The notes under the pieces: model-generated
Told to the model about the DNA's origin: nothing
The model's database searches: none
Seen by the model: the letters and a program-made list of their open reading frames with translations, nothing else
Translations under genes and position numbers: made by a program
Shown: positions 43,320-52,519 of the stretch, piece by piece
How positions within the stretch are numbered: position 1 is the stretch's first letter
How the letters are laid out: each line of letters opens with the position of its first letter
NCBI GenBank assembly: GCA_020832495.1
Contig: JAFIEP010000129.1
Coordinates: forward strand, 79,355-143,354
Length of the DNA stretch: 64,000 nucleotides
Direction: 5' to 3'
From: Acidimicrobiia bacterium
GTDB lineage: Bacteria > Actinomycetota > Acidimicrobiia > Acidimicrobiales > Acidimicrobilacustridaceae

Positions 43320-44191
43320 CGAACGCCGAACAGCAGGTGCCGCAGGCCGTCCTCTGCGCCCATGCCACCCGCCACCTTCCGCCGGAACCATCGCATCCCG
43401 TCGTTCCGCTGGATCGGCGAACGGAAGAGGCGATGGAGGTCGGTGGAGTGGTAGGGATTGACGCGGGTGCCGTCGAGCGCCGCGGTCCGGAAGCGTCGGC
43501 GGACCTCGTCCTCGACCGCAGCCGAGGGCGGGAGGGCCTTGGGGTAGGCGAAGTGGCGCACCTCCACTCCGAGGTTGTCCTCGATCAGGCCGATACTGCG
43601 ATCGAGATCCTGGGCGAGCATCGCCGGGGACTCGCGGTCGAACAGCAAGTGGCTGTGGCTGTGGGACTGGACGCTGACGAGGCCGGTGCTCACGGCCTCA
43701 CGGAGGGCGCCCCACGACAGGGGTCGGTCACCCTCCCAGAAGGGCACGCCCTGTTCGGTCCACGCCGTGGCCAGGTACAGCGTCACCGGCAGGCGGAAGT
43801 GCTCGAGCACGGGTAGCGCCTGCTCGATGAAGTCGATCGAGCCGTCGTCGAAGGTGAGCACCACGGCGCTCTGGTGCGGCTGGTCCTGCGGTGGGGCCTC
43901 GAGCAGGTCGACTGCCCGGTCGAGCGACACGACTCGCCCGCTCGCTGACAACGCTTCCATCTGACGCTCGAAGAGCCACACCGGCATGTCGACCGAGCGG
44001 GAGGTGCGCCCCTTCACCTGGTGGTACGAGAGAATGACGGCTCCCGGCGGAGCCTCCTGGCCGACGTCGGCGATGGCAGCGGCCATCTTGACCGCCCGCC
44101 GCACTGCGCGCCGGGCAAGAGCTGACGGACCTCGTCCGGGGGCGTCACCCTTCGGCATGGGTGACACAGAGGTGTCCGGCGTCTGGTGCAC
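43298..44191 (-). CDS. NodB-type polysaccharide deacetylase
   Basis: 297 residues. The catalytic core has ILSYHQV near residue 53, VVLTFDDGSIDF (the Asp-Asp pair, metal site) and VSVQSHSHSHLLF (HxxxH-type metal ligands). These are the NodB homology motifs; the substrate would be an N-acetyl sugar in surface glycan. The N-terminal ~40 residues are basic and lack a clear signal peptide. It is convergent with the GT4 gene and may end that gene cluster. Confidence 0.87.
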   Translation of the reverse strand: MHQTPDTSVSPMPKGDAPGRGPSALARRAVRRAVKMAAAIADVGQEAPPGAVILSYHQVKGRTSRSVDMPVWLFERQMEALSASGRVVSLDRAVDLLEAPPQDQPHQSAVVLTFDDGSIDFIEQALPVLEHFRLPVTLYLATAWTEQGVPFWEGDRPLSWGALREAVSTGLVSVQSHSHSHLLFDRESPAMLAQDLDRSIGLIEDNLGVEVRHFAYPKALPPSAAVEDEVRRRFRTAALDGTRVNPYHSTDLHRLFRSPIQRNDGMRWFRRKVAGGMGAEDGLRHLLFGVRYAGAQR

Positions 44192-44306
44192 GACCTGAAT
44201 GGTAGCGAGTCACCGTGACAAACCCCCGCTTCTGGCGCCGCCCTGACATCGCCCGTGGTGGCGATCGGTGCGAAGTCGACAACCCAATGTCGTCAGGCCG
44301 GCGTCG

Positions 44307-44666
44307 TCAGTCCGGGGTGGCGCGGGTGAGCGCAGAACACACCGCGGCGAGGCGCTCGGGCACCACCGACCACCACACCCACCGACCGCGACGCTCACCG
44401 CGGATGAGGCCCGCCTCGGCCAGGACCTTCGTGTGGTGGCTGACCGTTGGCTGGCTCTTGCGGACCGGGTCGACCAGGTCGCAGGCACATGCTTCGCCGG
44501 CCGCCGCGATCAGGCTCACCAGCTTGCACCGGACCGGGTCGGCCAGCGCGGCGAAGATGGTGGCCAATTCGTCGGCCTCTGCATCGTCGAGCGGTGCCTC
44601 CACGAGCGAAGGGCAGCACTGCGCCGTGTCGCCCGGTGTCTGCAGTGCGGGATCTCCGAGACTCAC
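44307..44666 (-). CDS. arsR: ArsR-family arsenic-responsive repressor
   Basis: 119 residues. The winged HTH FAALADPVRCKLVSLIA ... KSQPTVSHHTKVLAEAGLI and RRGRWVWWSV are the ArsR/SmtB core. The metal site fits ACACDL near the recognition helix (C-x-C-D-L), and CC sits near residue 17. It would repress the divergent arsC gene and itself. The start was taken at 44666, 177 bases from the arsC start, with a palindromic operator candidate between them. Confidence 0.92.
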   Translation of the reverse strand: MSLGDPALQTPGDTAQCCPSLVEAPLDDAEADELATIFAALADPVRCKLVSLIAAAGEACACDLVDPVRKSQPTVSHHTKVLAEAGLIRGERRGRWVWWSVVPERLAAVCSALTRATPD

Positions 44667-44785
44667 AGCTCACTCCTGACCGTCGGCGCCGACACGATCG
44701 GCGCCGGGACCTCCGGCGCCGGCCTCGAGCCGGCGGCGGTTGATGCACCCACGGCTCCGGCCCCGGCCTCACTCCCTTTGCCAAC

Positions 44786-44801
44786 ATTGACGGATGTCGA
44801 T
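44786..44801. promoter_or_regulatory. Candidate ArsR operator
   Basis: ATTGACGGATGTCGAT is an imperfect dyad (ATTGAC - 4 bases - GTCGAT) in the divergent arsR/arsC region, similar to known ArsR-type half-sites. Binding not tested. Confidence 0.45.
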
Positions 44802-44843
44802 ATGGCACGTACTCTCATCGAAGTGTACCGATCCGGAGGATCA

Positions 44844-45308
44844 ATGACCGAGCCGAACCAGATCGACGACCAGCCGACGGACGACACACCGGTGGTGCTC
44901 TTCCTCTGCGTCCACAACGCGGGGCGCTCACAGATGGCCCTCGGCTGGTTCAATCACCTGGCCGGCGGCCGGGCCATCGCTCGCTCGGGCGGTTCCCAGC
45001 CTGCGAACGAGGTGAATCCTGCTGCGGTCAGCGCCATGGCCGAAGTCGGCATCGACATCGCCGACGAGTTCCCCAAGCCCTGGACCGACGACATCGTCGA
45101 ATCGGCCGATGTCGTGGTGACCATGGGCTGTGGTGACGCCTGCCCCGTCTTCCCCGGCAAGCGCTATGAGGACTGGGTGCTTCCCGACCCGGCCGGCGCC
45201 GAGGTCGCAGCCGTCCGACCCATCCGCGATGACATCGAGCGGCGGGTCCGCCACCTCCTCGAGGACCTCGGGGTGGCGACCACCGACGCCCCTCCACTGC
45301 CGAGCTGA
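44844..45308 (+). CDS. arsC: Arsenate reductase (LMW-PTP fold)
   Basis: 154 residues. P-loop LFLCVHNAGRSQMALGW is C-x5-R type; the redox cysteine pair follows in MGCGDACPVFPGKRYEDW, and LPDPAG is the conserved aspartate loop. It reduces arsenate to arsenite with thioredoxin or mycothiol as the reducing partner. The ribosome site GGAGGA precedes the ATG at 44844. It is divergent from arsR. No arsenite pump gene is seen in the immediate neighbourhood. Confidence 0.93.
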   Translation: MTEPNQIDDQPTDDTPVVLFLCVHNAGRSQMALGWFNHLAGGRAIARSGGSQPANEVNPAAVSAMAEVGIDIADEFPKPWTDDIVESADVVVTMGCGDACPVFPGKRYEDWVLPDPAGAEVAAVRPIRDDIERRVRHLLEDLGVATTDAPPLPS

Positions 45309-45381
45309 ACGCACCGCTCCCCCGGCGCCTGAGCGCGACGGCACCGCTGCTACCGTCCGATGCCAACGAGGAGGCAACGAC

Positions 45382-46248
45382 GTGGGGCTGCTCGGCGACA
45401 GCGCACGAGGACCGAACATCATGGTGCGGCCCACTGCCACCGTGCCCGTCCAGGCGTTCCCACCGGGCTCGGTGCCCTTCGGAACGGTCGCCGTGGTCCC
45501 CGAGGGGTGGGGCCTCCTCGTGGTCGACGGCGCGGGGCACCTGACCGGGCGGTTCGAACCGGGCCGCCACGACCTCGACCCCGACGAACACCTCGCCCTG
45601 GCAGAACTGCGCCGCAGCCGTGCCCGCACCATCCCGGCCACCTTGGTCTTCGTCGCCGACCAGCCGGTCACCGGGCTCGGCTTCACCGGCGAGATCGACG
45701 ACCTCGCCGACCTGGCCTCTGAGACGACCATCGAGGTGCGCTGCTGGGGGCGTTACGACGCCGCCGTCACCGACGCCGAGGAGTTGGTGGTGCGCCACGC
45801 ACGGCAGGTCGACCTGTCGAACTCCCAGGCAGTCGACTACTGGATGTCACGCCAACTGCTGCGCGGCCTGCGCGACGTCATGGCCAACGCTGCCCGTGAC
45901 GTCGACAGCGGATCGCGCTCGGCCATCCTTCGCGACGGCTCCGCCGGCGCCACCACCCGCCAAGCGCTGGTGGACGCCACCAATCGGCGGTTGCGTCGAA
46001 CCGGCATCGGGATCAGCGAGGTCAGCGAACTCGAGCTGCGTGTGGTCGAGGCCCGCTCGACGTACCGGGTGTTGGCCTGGCCGAACACGCGCTGCGCCGG
46101 CTGCGCCGAGCCGCTCCCGGCCGGTGCCCGCTACTGCCCGCGCTGTGGCGCTGCATCAGCCGCCGAGCTGTGCCCCCGCTGTGACGCCGCGCTCGTCGAG
46201 GGGGCCGCCTACTGCATCGGCTGCGGCGCAGAAGTGCACAGCACCTGA
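45382..46248 (+). CDS. Zinc-ribbon protein, SPFH-like N-terminus possible
   Basis: 288 residues. The N-terminal ~180 residues (ATVPVQAFPPGSVPFGTVAV ... PGRHDLDPDEHLALAEL) resemble the beta-rich core of SPFH/band-7 type proteins, with no membrane helix. The tail has two double-zinc ribbons: CAGCAEPLPAGARYCPRCG and CPRCDAALVEGAAYCIGCG. Such proteins may act as scaffolds; function is unknown. The ribosome site GAGGAGG precedes the GTG at 45382, and a TACCGT box sits 25 bases upstream. It is convergent, end to end, with the TetR gene. Confidence 0.7.
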   Translation: MGLLGDSARGPNIMVRPTATVPVQAFPPGSVPFGTVAVVPEGWGLLVVDGAGHLTGRFEPGRHDLDPDEHLALAELRRSRARTIPATLVFVADQPVTGLGFTGEIDDLADLASETTIEVRCWGRYDAAVTDAEELVVRHARQVDLSNSQAVDYWMSRQLLRGLRDVMANAARDVDSGSRSAILRDGSAGATTRQALVDATNRRLRRTGIGISEVSELELRVVEARSTYRVLAWPNTRCAGCAEPLPAGARYCPRCGAASAAELCPRCDAALVEGAAYCIGCGAEVHST

Positions 46249-46249
46249 C

Positions 46250-46927
46250 TCATGCTGGATCGCTGAACGTCTCGCCCACGGCGATGTAGATGGACGACAG
46301 CTCGGCCACGAGGTCGTCGATGGGCCGAGGGCTGCCCAACCAGGCGATCATGGCGGCGTTGGCGGCGCCGACGAGGGCGTCAGCCACGAAGTGTGCCAGG
46401 CGAACAGTCCTGCCCTCCGCAGCAGCCATGGTGCCGGCTTCCCTGATCAGCAGGGCTTGGTAGTTGCGGACGATCTGCCGCCGATGCACCTCGAACTCGG
46501 GGCTCACGCCCACCGACTCGATGCACTGGATCCGAGCCCGGCGCGGGTCGTCGAGCATGGCGTGGAGGTAGGCGGCCAGGCCGGTGCGCGTGCGCGTCGC
46601 CCGGTCGACGGCGCTCGTGGTCAGCGCCTCGGCCACCGCGTCGGCCGCAGCGGTGACGATCTCGTCGTAGAGCTCGGTGAGCAGCGCCTCTCGTGTACCG
46701 AACTCGTCGTAGAAGTGCTGCGTGGTCACGCTCGCCGTGCGGCACAAGCCGGTGATGGTGGTGGTGGCGTACCCCTCAGTGCCGAACAACTCGAGCGCGG
46801 CGTCGATCAACCGACGTCGGCGATCGGCTCGCCGCTCCTCTGCACTCTTGCCCCCGTAGCGGCGACCGCTCGCCGGTTCCGTTGTGCCATCAGCGGCTGA
46901 CAACGTCCCGAGTTCGTCAACGTTCAT
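46250..46927 (-). CDS. TetR-family transcriptional regulator
   Basis: 225 residues. The HTH ATTTITGLCRTASVTTQHFY is the TetR N-terminal DNA-binding domain, followed by DEFGTREALLTELYDEIV. The C-terminal ligand-binding part is helical. Its target is unknown; it is divergent from the SMP-30-like gene, which it may control. The N-terminal ~25 residues before YGGKSAEERRADRRRRLIDA are unconserved, so a later start is possible. Confidence 0.87.
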   Translation of the reverse strand: MNVDELGTLSAADGTTEPASGRRYGGKSAEERRADRRRRLIDAALELFGTEGYATTTITGLCRTASVTTQHFYDEFGTREALLTELYDEIVTAAADAVAEALTTSAVDRATRTRTGLAAYLHAMLDDPRRARIQCIESVGVSPEFEVHRRQIVRNYQALLIREAGTMAAAEGRTVRLAHFVADALVGAANAAMIAWLGSPRPIDDLVAELSSIYIAVGETFSDPA

Positions 46928-47048
46928 GGCTCACCTCGTCGTCTCGAAGTTACCGCCTCAGGTCGTAGGGGCGCCCAGCGACGACCACGCAGGACGGTGG
47001 AGGCGTGGCAGGTAACATCGCCGTCCTGTCCACTGACTGAGCTGACCC

Positions 47049-47882
47049 ATGGCCCCTCGCACAACCGCCGTCCTTCTCGAGGACCTCTGCCTACCGGCGC
47101 ACGCCGCCTGGCGAGACGGCGCATTGTGGGTGGCCGACACCGTGGGCGGCGACCTGCTCTGCGTCGACGAGTCCGGCGCCGTTCTGCGCCGCATCGCCGT
47201 GCCGGGCCGCCCTGGGGCCTTCGGGTGGTCGGCTGACGGCACGCTGCACGTCGTGTCCGCCGGGGATCGCCGGCTGCTGGCCGTGCGGGGCGACCACACC
47301 GAGGAGGTGGCCGACCTCTGGGACCTCTCGCCTCACGACTGCACGGGGTTGGCCTTCGGCCCCAACGGACACGCCTACGTGGCCAACTGCGGTTTCGACT
47401 TCACCGCGTCGGCCGAACCCCGCTCGGCGACCATCGTCGGTGTCGATCCCGACGGGGGCACCTGGCTGGCCGCCACCGGCGCCCTCCTTCCGGCCGAGCT
47501 GCTGGTCCCGCCCGGTTCCTCCCAGCTCATGGTGGTCGAGTCGCTGGGTCGTCGCATCACCACCTTCGAGATGGCCGACGACGGGTCCCTGCACGACCCG
47601 GCAGTGTGGGCCGACCTGCAGCCGAACGTGCCCAGTGGGGCCTGCCCCGACGGTCACCACGGCGTGTGGGCCACCGACCCGGTCAACAAGGGTGTCATGC
47701 GGGTCATCGCCCAGGTCGGCGCGGTGGAGTGGATCTCGACCGGTGACCGCCGGGCCTACGCATGCGCCCTCGGGGGCGAGGACGGCAACGTCCTGTTCGT
47801 CTGCACGGGACTCACCTCCGAACCCCGTCAGGCCGCCGAGCGCCGAGTGGGTCGCGTCGAGCTGGCCGTCGTCGACACCTGA
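47049..47882 (+). CDS. SMP-30/gluconolactonase-like beta-propeller protein
   Basis: 277 residues, all predicted beta. WVADTVGGDLLCVDESGAVL, GLAFGPNGHAYVANCG and the VPPGSSQLMVVESLGRRITT repeats match the six-bladed SMP-30/lactonase fold, with metal-binding N and D residues in the blade tops (NGHAYVANC; TDPVNKGVM). The family includes gluconolactonases and related esterases. It is divergent from the TetR gene; a TAACAT box lies about 50 bases before the ATG. No signal peptide. Confidence 0.8.
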   Translation: MAPRTTAVLLEDLCLPAHAAWRDGALWVADTVGGDLLCVDESGAVLRRIAVPGRPGAFGWSADGTLHVVSAGDRRLLAVRGDHTEEVADLWDLSPHDCTGLAFGPNGHAYVANCGFDFTASAEPRSATIVGVDPDGGTWLAATGALLPAELLVPPGSSQLMVVESLGRRITTFEMADDGSLHDPAVWADLQPNVPSGACPDGHHGVWATDPVNKGVMRVIAQVGAVEWISTGDRRAYACALGGEDGNVLFVCTGLTSEPRQAAERRVGRVELAVVDT

Positions 47883-47910
47883 TCGGGCGGGCGGTCAGCG
47901 GCCTGAGCGC

Positions 47911-48123
47911 TCAGTCACAGCAGGAGTCACGCCAACCACACGACGTGCAACGCTCGTGCGCGTGTTCGGGTGCCATTGCGCCACCACAGAGCGGACACTC
48001 CGGGAAGGTCCCGAGCGGCGAGCGTGTCGGACACGCCCCGACGCCCGCCACGGCAGGGACAGCGGTGTCGCTGGCGTCGGCGGATCGAGGCAGCGGGGAC
48101 GAGGGCATCGGCGGGGTCGGCAT
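47911..48123 (-). CDS. Small zinc-finger-type protein
   Basis: 70 residues. The C-terminus carries two CxxC pairs, CPLCGGAM ... CTSCGWRDSC, a compact zinc ribbon ending in Asp. The N-terminal half is Pro/Ser/Ala-rich and probably disordered. It is convergent with the SMP-30-like gene (28 bases apart) and diverges from the MFS gene. No family is known. Coding is supported by the ordered Cys pairs and frame. Confidence 0.6.
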   Translation of the reverse strand: MPTPPMPSSPLPRSADASDTAVPAVAGVGACPTRSPLGTFPECPLCGGAMAPEHAHERCTSCGWRDSCCD

Positions 48124-48260
48124 CGTCGCCAGCGTAGAGACCGGCGCGGTTCGACTGGTGGAACCCTGAGCTGACCGACCGCTCAGCGGGCCGTGGGACC
48201 GACGCTCCACGAATGCGGCCGGCGGCCGGAGCGGGCCATACGCTGCGGCCGGGAGACATC

Positions 48261-49643
48261 GTGAATAGGAGCGACGAACCAGACGACCCGCTCGACCCGC
48301 CGGACGACCCTCGCCAGGACGAGGTCGGTGACGGCGCAGCGGTCGACCCGCCGGGTGGCCACGGGCTGGGCGCCGAGGATCTCGAGGACGCACTGGTCGA
48401 CGGCGACCGCGCCGTGCAGCCCGGCACCGCCCGGGCGGCACTCGCCTCGCGTCCGTTCCGGCGGGTGTTCCTCGGATCGTTGCTGTCGAACACCGGCACG
48501 TGGATGCAGAACATCGTGCTGGCCGCCTGGACGTTCACCCTCACCGGGTCGGAGACGTTCGTCAGCTTGGTCGTGTTCGCCCAGTTGGGGCCACTGCTGT
48601 TGTTCACCATCGTCGGCGGCGCGCTGGCCGACGTGTTCGACCGCCGGCGCCTACTCCTGTGGGTGGCCGGCCAGCAGACCGTGTTGTCGATCGTGTTGGC
48701 CGTGGTGGCCAGCCAGGACGACCCCAGCCGGGTGATGATCCTGGCCATCGTGTTGGCCATCGGTATCGGCCAGGCGGTGCACGCCCCCACCTTCACCTCG
48801 GTCATCCCGACGTTGGTGCCGCGCCGCGACCTGCAAGGAGCGGTGTCGCTCAACTCGGTCAACATGAACGCGTCCCGAGTGGTGGGCCCGGCCATCGGCG
48901 GCGTGATCATGGGGGTGTGGGGCCCCGCCGCGGTGTTCGCCCTCAACGCCGTGTCCTACTCCGCCATCATCGTGGTGATCGCCACCATGACACTGCCGGC
49001 GGTCCCACCACCGGGTCCCGACGACCGGGGGCTGTCACGGCTGCTGCGGGGCTTCGCCGTGGCCCGCCGTGACCGCATCATCGGCCGCTGCCTGGTCACC
49101 ATGGCGCTGTTCTCGTTCTTCTGCCTGCCGTTCGTCACCCAGCTGGCCGCCTTGGCCGAACGGAACCTCGGCATCGACCCCCAGAGCGCCGCCTACGGGC
49201 TGCTGTACGCCTGCTTCGGCATGGGCGCGTTGCTGGGCGCGTTGTCGATCTCGACCATCCTGGCCGGCAAGGGCCTCGAGCGGATCGTGCGGGTGGGCCT
49301 GGCCGGCTTCGCCGTCACGACCTGTGCCATGGCGCTTTTGCGTGAGCCGGCTCCGGCCTACCCGATCGCCCTGGTGGTCGGCTTCTGCTACTTCGCCACG
49401 GTGACGTCGCTGTCGACCGTGGTGCAACTGCGGGTGTCCGACGCCGAGCGTGGGCGGGTGATGGCGCTGTGGATCATGGCCTTCGGTGGCACTGTGCCCG
49501 TGGGCGGGCTCCTGTTCGGTCCGCTGATGGAGCTGACATCGATCACGGCGGTCATGCTCGGCGGCGTGGTGGTGGCCGTGATCCTGGTGTGGTTCGCCGA
49601 CCTGGGCGACGGCTCGACGAACCCGGCGCCGGCGGGTTCGTAG
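48261..49643 (+). CDS. MFS transporter (MFS_3/EntS-like)
   Basis: 460 residues from GTG at 48261 (ribosome site GGGAGAC). The first ~55 residues are acidic and cytoplasmic. Twelve hydrophobic helices follow, beginning FRRVFLGSLLSNTGTWMQNI, with the motif A-like loop GGALADVFDRRRLLL, NMNASRVVGPAIGGVIMG and the second-half loop RGRVMALWIMAFG. This is the MFS_3 layout of enterobactin-exporter-like proteins. The substrate is unknown. Confidence 0.87.
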   Translation: MNRSDEPDDPLDPPDDPRQDEVGDGAAVDPPGGHGLGAEDLEDALVDGDRAVQPGTARAALASRPFRRVFLGSLLSNTGTWMQNIVLAAWTFTLTGSETFVSLVVFAQLGPLLLFTIVGGALADVFDRRRLLLWVAGQQTVLSIVLAVVASQDDPSRVMILAIVLAIGIGQAVHAPTFTSVIPTLVPRRDLQGAVSLNSVNMNASRVVGPAIGGVIMGVWGPAAVFALNAVSYSAIIVVIATMTLPAVPPPGPDDRGLSRLLRGFAVARRDRIIGRCLVTMALFSFFCLPFVTQLAALAERNLGIDPQSAAYGLLYACFGMGALLGALSISTILAGKGLERIVRVGLAGFAVTTCAMALLREPAPAYPIALVVGFCYFATVTSLSTVVQLRVSDAERGRVMALWIMAFGGTVPVGGLLFGPLMELTSITAVMLGGVVVAVILVWFADLGDGSTNPAPAGS

Positions 49644-49732
49644 GCATCGGGTCGACCGGGTCGACGGGTCAGCTGCAGGACGGCGGCCATCGCCAGGGGT
49701 CGACGGCCTTGCAGCCGAACGAGCACTCGGAA

Positions 49733-49784
49733 CCTCTGTGTGCTGTGGGGTACCGCATGGGTACCTGAGCGCACACAGTCACCT
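49733..49784. repeat. 52-bp palindromic repeat, copy 1
   Basis: Identical to copy 2 (49815-49866) except at one base. Each copy is a long dyad: CTGTGTGC pairs with GCACACAG, inside which GGTACC appears on both sides of GCAT. It is REP-like in form. Confidence 0.85.
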
Positions 49785-49814
49785 GGGTCACCTACTCGCT
49801 CCGACGGGTCCACT

Positions 49815-49866
49815 CCTCTGTGTGCTCTGGGGTACCGCATGGGTACCTGAGCGCACACAGTCACCT
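49815..49866. repeat. 52-bp palindromic repeat, copy 2
   Basis: Second copy, 82 bases after the first, lying between the MFS gene and the convergent murF gene. It could act as a terminator or a REP-type mobile hairpin. Confidence 0.85.
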
Positions 49867-49897
49867 CAGCTCGGCGGCCCCAGCGGACGGCACGGCG

Positions 49898-51205
49898 TCA
49901 CCCGCCATCGAGCAAGGCGGCGGCCACCCGTTCGAGGCCCACCACCCGGCTGCCCTTCACCAACACGGCGTCGCCGGCACCCACCGCGCCCAGCGCAGCC
50001 AGGGCACCGTCGACGTCGTCCACACCACGCCCCACCCCGTAACGAGGCTCGGCCACGGTGATCACCTCGATGCCGAGCGACGTGGCCAGCTCGCCGATCT
50101 CGCGATGTGCCGACTCAGCGGCCTCGCCCAGCTCGGCCATCGTCCCCAGCACGGCCACCCGTCGACGAGCAGGGACGGCCGCCAGGGACCGCAGGGCGGC
50201 CGCCATCGAGGCCGGCCCGGCGTTGTAGGCATCGTTCACCACCACGGCGCCCGCTGCGGTGCGGCGCACCTCCATCCGCCACGGTGACAAGGCGGCTCGG
50301 CCGAGGCCGGCGGCGGTCGCCTCGAGCGACACCCCGCTCGACAGCCCGACCGCAGCCGCGGCCAGGGCGTTCGAGACCTGGTGGTCGCCCCGCACCTCGA
50401 GGGCCACGTCGGTGGTCCCCCAGTCCGACACCAGCCGGAAGCGGGGACGCAGCTCGTCGTCGAGCACCACGTCCTCGGCGGCCACGTGCCCCCCGGGCCC
50501 GTAGCGCACGACGGCGGCGGAGGTCAGCGTGGCCATGGCGGCCACCCGCCGATCGGCGGCGTTCAGCACCGCCCGGCCGTCGGCGGGCAGGGCCTCCACC
50601 AACTCACCCTTCGCTCGGGCCACACCCTCGAGTCCATCCACCAGCTCGGTGTGCACCATCGCCACGGCGGTCACCACGCCCACGGAGGGGCGGGCCAGCT
50701 CGCACAGCTCGGCGATGTGGCCGTAGCCGCGCATGCCCATCTCGACCACCAACGCCTCGGTGTCCGCCGGGGCGTTGCAGATGGTGAGCGGCACGCCCAG
50801 TTCGTTGTTGAACGACCGGACGCTGGCCGACGTGCGCAGCTCCTCGGCCAGCACCGATGCGGCCAGGTCCTTCACCGAGGTCTTGCCCACCGACCCGGTG
50901 ATACCGATGACGGTGGCGTCGAGGCGGTCACGTCCGGCGCGGGCCAGGCGCAGTAGCGCCTCGTAGGTGTCGTCGCAGCAGATGGCGGACCCGCCGACGG
51001 GTGAGCGCGCCGTGAGGTAGGCGGCGGCGCCGGCGGCCAGGGCGTCGGGCACGAAGTCATGGCCGTCCCGCTCGGCCACCACCGGCACGAACAACGCGCC
51101 CGGCGCCGCTTCTCTCGAGTCGTGGACGACGCTCGAGACCGCAACGTCGGGTCCCTGCAGCTCGCCACCAACGATCTGGGCCACCTCATCGGCTCGGAAT
51201 TCCAC
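49898..51205 (-). CDS. murF: UDP-N-acetylmuramoyl-tripeptide--D-alanyl-D-alanine ligase MurF
   Basis: 435 residues. Mur ligase motifs: N-terminal HDSREAAPGALFVPV with RDGHDFVPDALAAGAAAYL, ATP-binding ITGSVGKTSVKDLAA, NNELGVPLTICNAPADTEAL, EMGMRGYGHI, and C-terminal NDAYNAGPASMAAALRSLA with AVLGTMAELGE. It adds D-Ala-D-Ala to the UDP-MurNAc-tripeptide in the cytoplasm. GTG 51205 is chosen; GTG 51214 would add three residues. It is divergent from ddl, which supplies its dipeptide substrate. Confidence 0.94.
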   Translation of the reverse strand: MEFRADEVAQIVGGELQGPDVAVSSVVHDSREAAPGALFVPVVAERDGHDFVPDALAAGAAAYLTARSPVGGSAICCDDTYEALLRLARAGRDRLDATVIGITGSVGKTSVKDLAASVLAEELRTSASVRSFNNELGVPLTICNAPADTEALVVEMGMRGYGHIAELCELARPSVGVVTAVAMVHTELVDGLEGVARAKGELVEALPADGRAVLNAADRRVAAMATLTSAAVVRYGPGGHVAAEDVVLDDELRPRFRLVSDWGTTDVALEVRGDHQVSNALAAAAVGLSSGVSLEATAAGLGRAALSPWRMEVRRTAAGAVVVNDAYNAGPASMAAALRSLAAVPARRRVAVLGTMAELGEAAESAHREIGELATSLGIEVITVAEPRYGVGRGVDDVDGALAALGAVGAGDAVLVKGSRVVGLERVAAALLDGG

Positions 51206-51370
51206 GGCGCTCACCGTACCGGGACGGCAACCCTCCGTCGGCGACCGACCACTCGACCGACGCTGGCTGACGCGGTTGGTGGACGAGGAGTTGTTCGTGC
51301 AACTGCTGGCCCGACGATCGCCGTCCCCATGGTGTCGAGCCGCGGGGTGCGGTGGCGGTACGGTGCGGTC

Positions 51371-52513
51371 GTGGACGCAGCCGACCACCGACCCCCGCGC
51401 AACGAGAAGATCCGCCTGGTCGTGTTGTTAGGCGGGCAGTCCGCCGAACACGACATCAGCCGCCTGACCGCCCGTCATGTCCTCGCGGCGGTGGATCCGG
51501 ACCGCTACCTGTGCGAACCCGTGGGCATCGACCGCGACGGCGTGTGGCACCGAGCGCCGGACGCACACGAACTGCTCGCCGAGGTGCGGCAGCTCGACGC
51601 CGGCGAAGGGCTCCCGCTCAGCGGTTCTCCGTCCAATGCCGTCGAGGTGCTGGGCGCCGGCCACTCGACCGCCACGACCGACAGCACCGATGCGCCCACC
51701 ACCACGGTGGTCCTCCCGCTCCTGCACGGCCCCATGGGTGAGGACGGCACCGTGCAGGGCCTCCTCGAGTTGGCCGACCTGCCATATGTCGGCAGCGGGG
51801 TCTTGGGGTCGGCCCTGGCCATGGACAAAGGCGCCGCCAAGGACGTACTGGCAGCCAACGGGCTCCCCCAGGCCAGGTGGCGCACGCTCCACGCCGAGGA
51901 CGTGACGCCCGCCGTCATCGAGGAACTGCACGCCGAGCTGGGCCCGACGGTGTTCGTCAAGCCGGCAAACATGGGCTCGTCCATCGGCGTGAGCCGGGCG
52001 ACCACCGTCGCCGAGTTGGCGGACGCCGTGGCGTTGGCCGCCACCTACGACCTGTGGATGGTGGTGGAGGAGGCCGTGGTCGGCCGGGAGATCGAGTGCG
52101 GGGTGCTCGGCCCGGTGCACGCGCCAGTGACATCGCTCCCCGGAGAGGTGGTGCCTGCGTCGGACTTCTACGACTACGAGGACAAGTACCACGACGACGC
52201 AGCCGCACTGCACGTTCCTGCCAACCTCGACGACGACGTCGTGGCCGAACTGCAGGACCTGGCCCGCCAGTCGTTTCGGGCGTTGCGTTGCGACGGCATG
52301 GCCCGGGTCGACTTCTTCCTCGAGGCACCGGGGCGGGGCCTGCTCGTCAACGAGGTCAACACCATCCCCGGCTTCACCCCGATCTCGATGTATCCCCGCA
52401 TGTGGGAGGCCTCCGGGGTGAGCTACACCGAGCTCATCGACCGCCTGGTGGGCGAGGCGATCGACCGCCACCGGCGGCGTCCCCGACGCACCGACGTTGC
52501 CGGGAGGACCTGA
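51371..52513 (+). CDS. ddl: D-alanine--D-alanine ligase
   Basis: 380 residues from GTG 51371; ATG 51329 would add 14. ATP-grasp motifs: RLVVLLGGQSAEHDIS near the N-terminus, LLHGPMGEDGTVQGLLELAD with YVGSG, KPANMGSSIGVSRAT, EEAVVGREIECGVLG and NEVNTIPGFTPISMYP. It makes D-Ala-D-Ala for murF, its divergent neighbour. No ribosome site stands out, so a leaderless or long-leader transcript may be used. A GT fusion gene starts six bases after its stop. Confidence 0.95.
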   Translation: MDAADHRPPRNEKIRLVVLLGGQSAEHDISRLTARHVLAAVDPDRYLCEPVGIDRDGVWHRAPDAHELLAEVRQLDAGEGLPLSGSPSNAVEVLGAGHSTATTDSTDAPTTTVVLPLLHGPMGEDGTVQGLLELADLPYVGSGVLGSALAMDKGAAKDVLAANGLPQARWRTLHAEDVTPAVIEELHAELGPTVFVKPANMGSSIGVSRATTVAELADAVALAATYDLWMVVEEAVVGREIECGVLGPVHAPVTSLPGEVVPASDFYDYEDKYHDDAAALHVPANLDDDVVAELQDLARQSFRALRCDGMARVDFFLEAPGRGLLVNEVNTIPGFTPISMYPRMWEASGVSYTELIDRLVGEAIDRHRRRPRRTDVAGRT

Positions 52514-52519
52514 GCAACG

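Noticed and set aside
41826..43391. Minus-strand 521-residue frame opposite the GT4 gene
   Set aside because: Shadow frame; the plus strand has the complete GT4 motifs.
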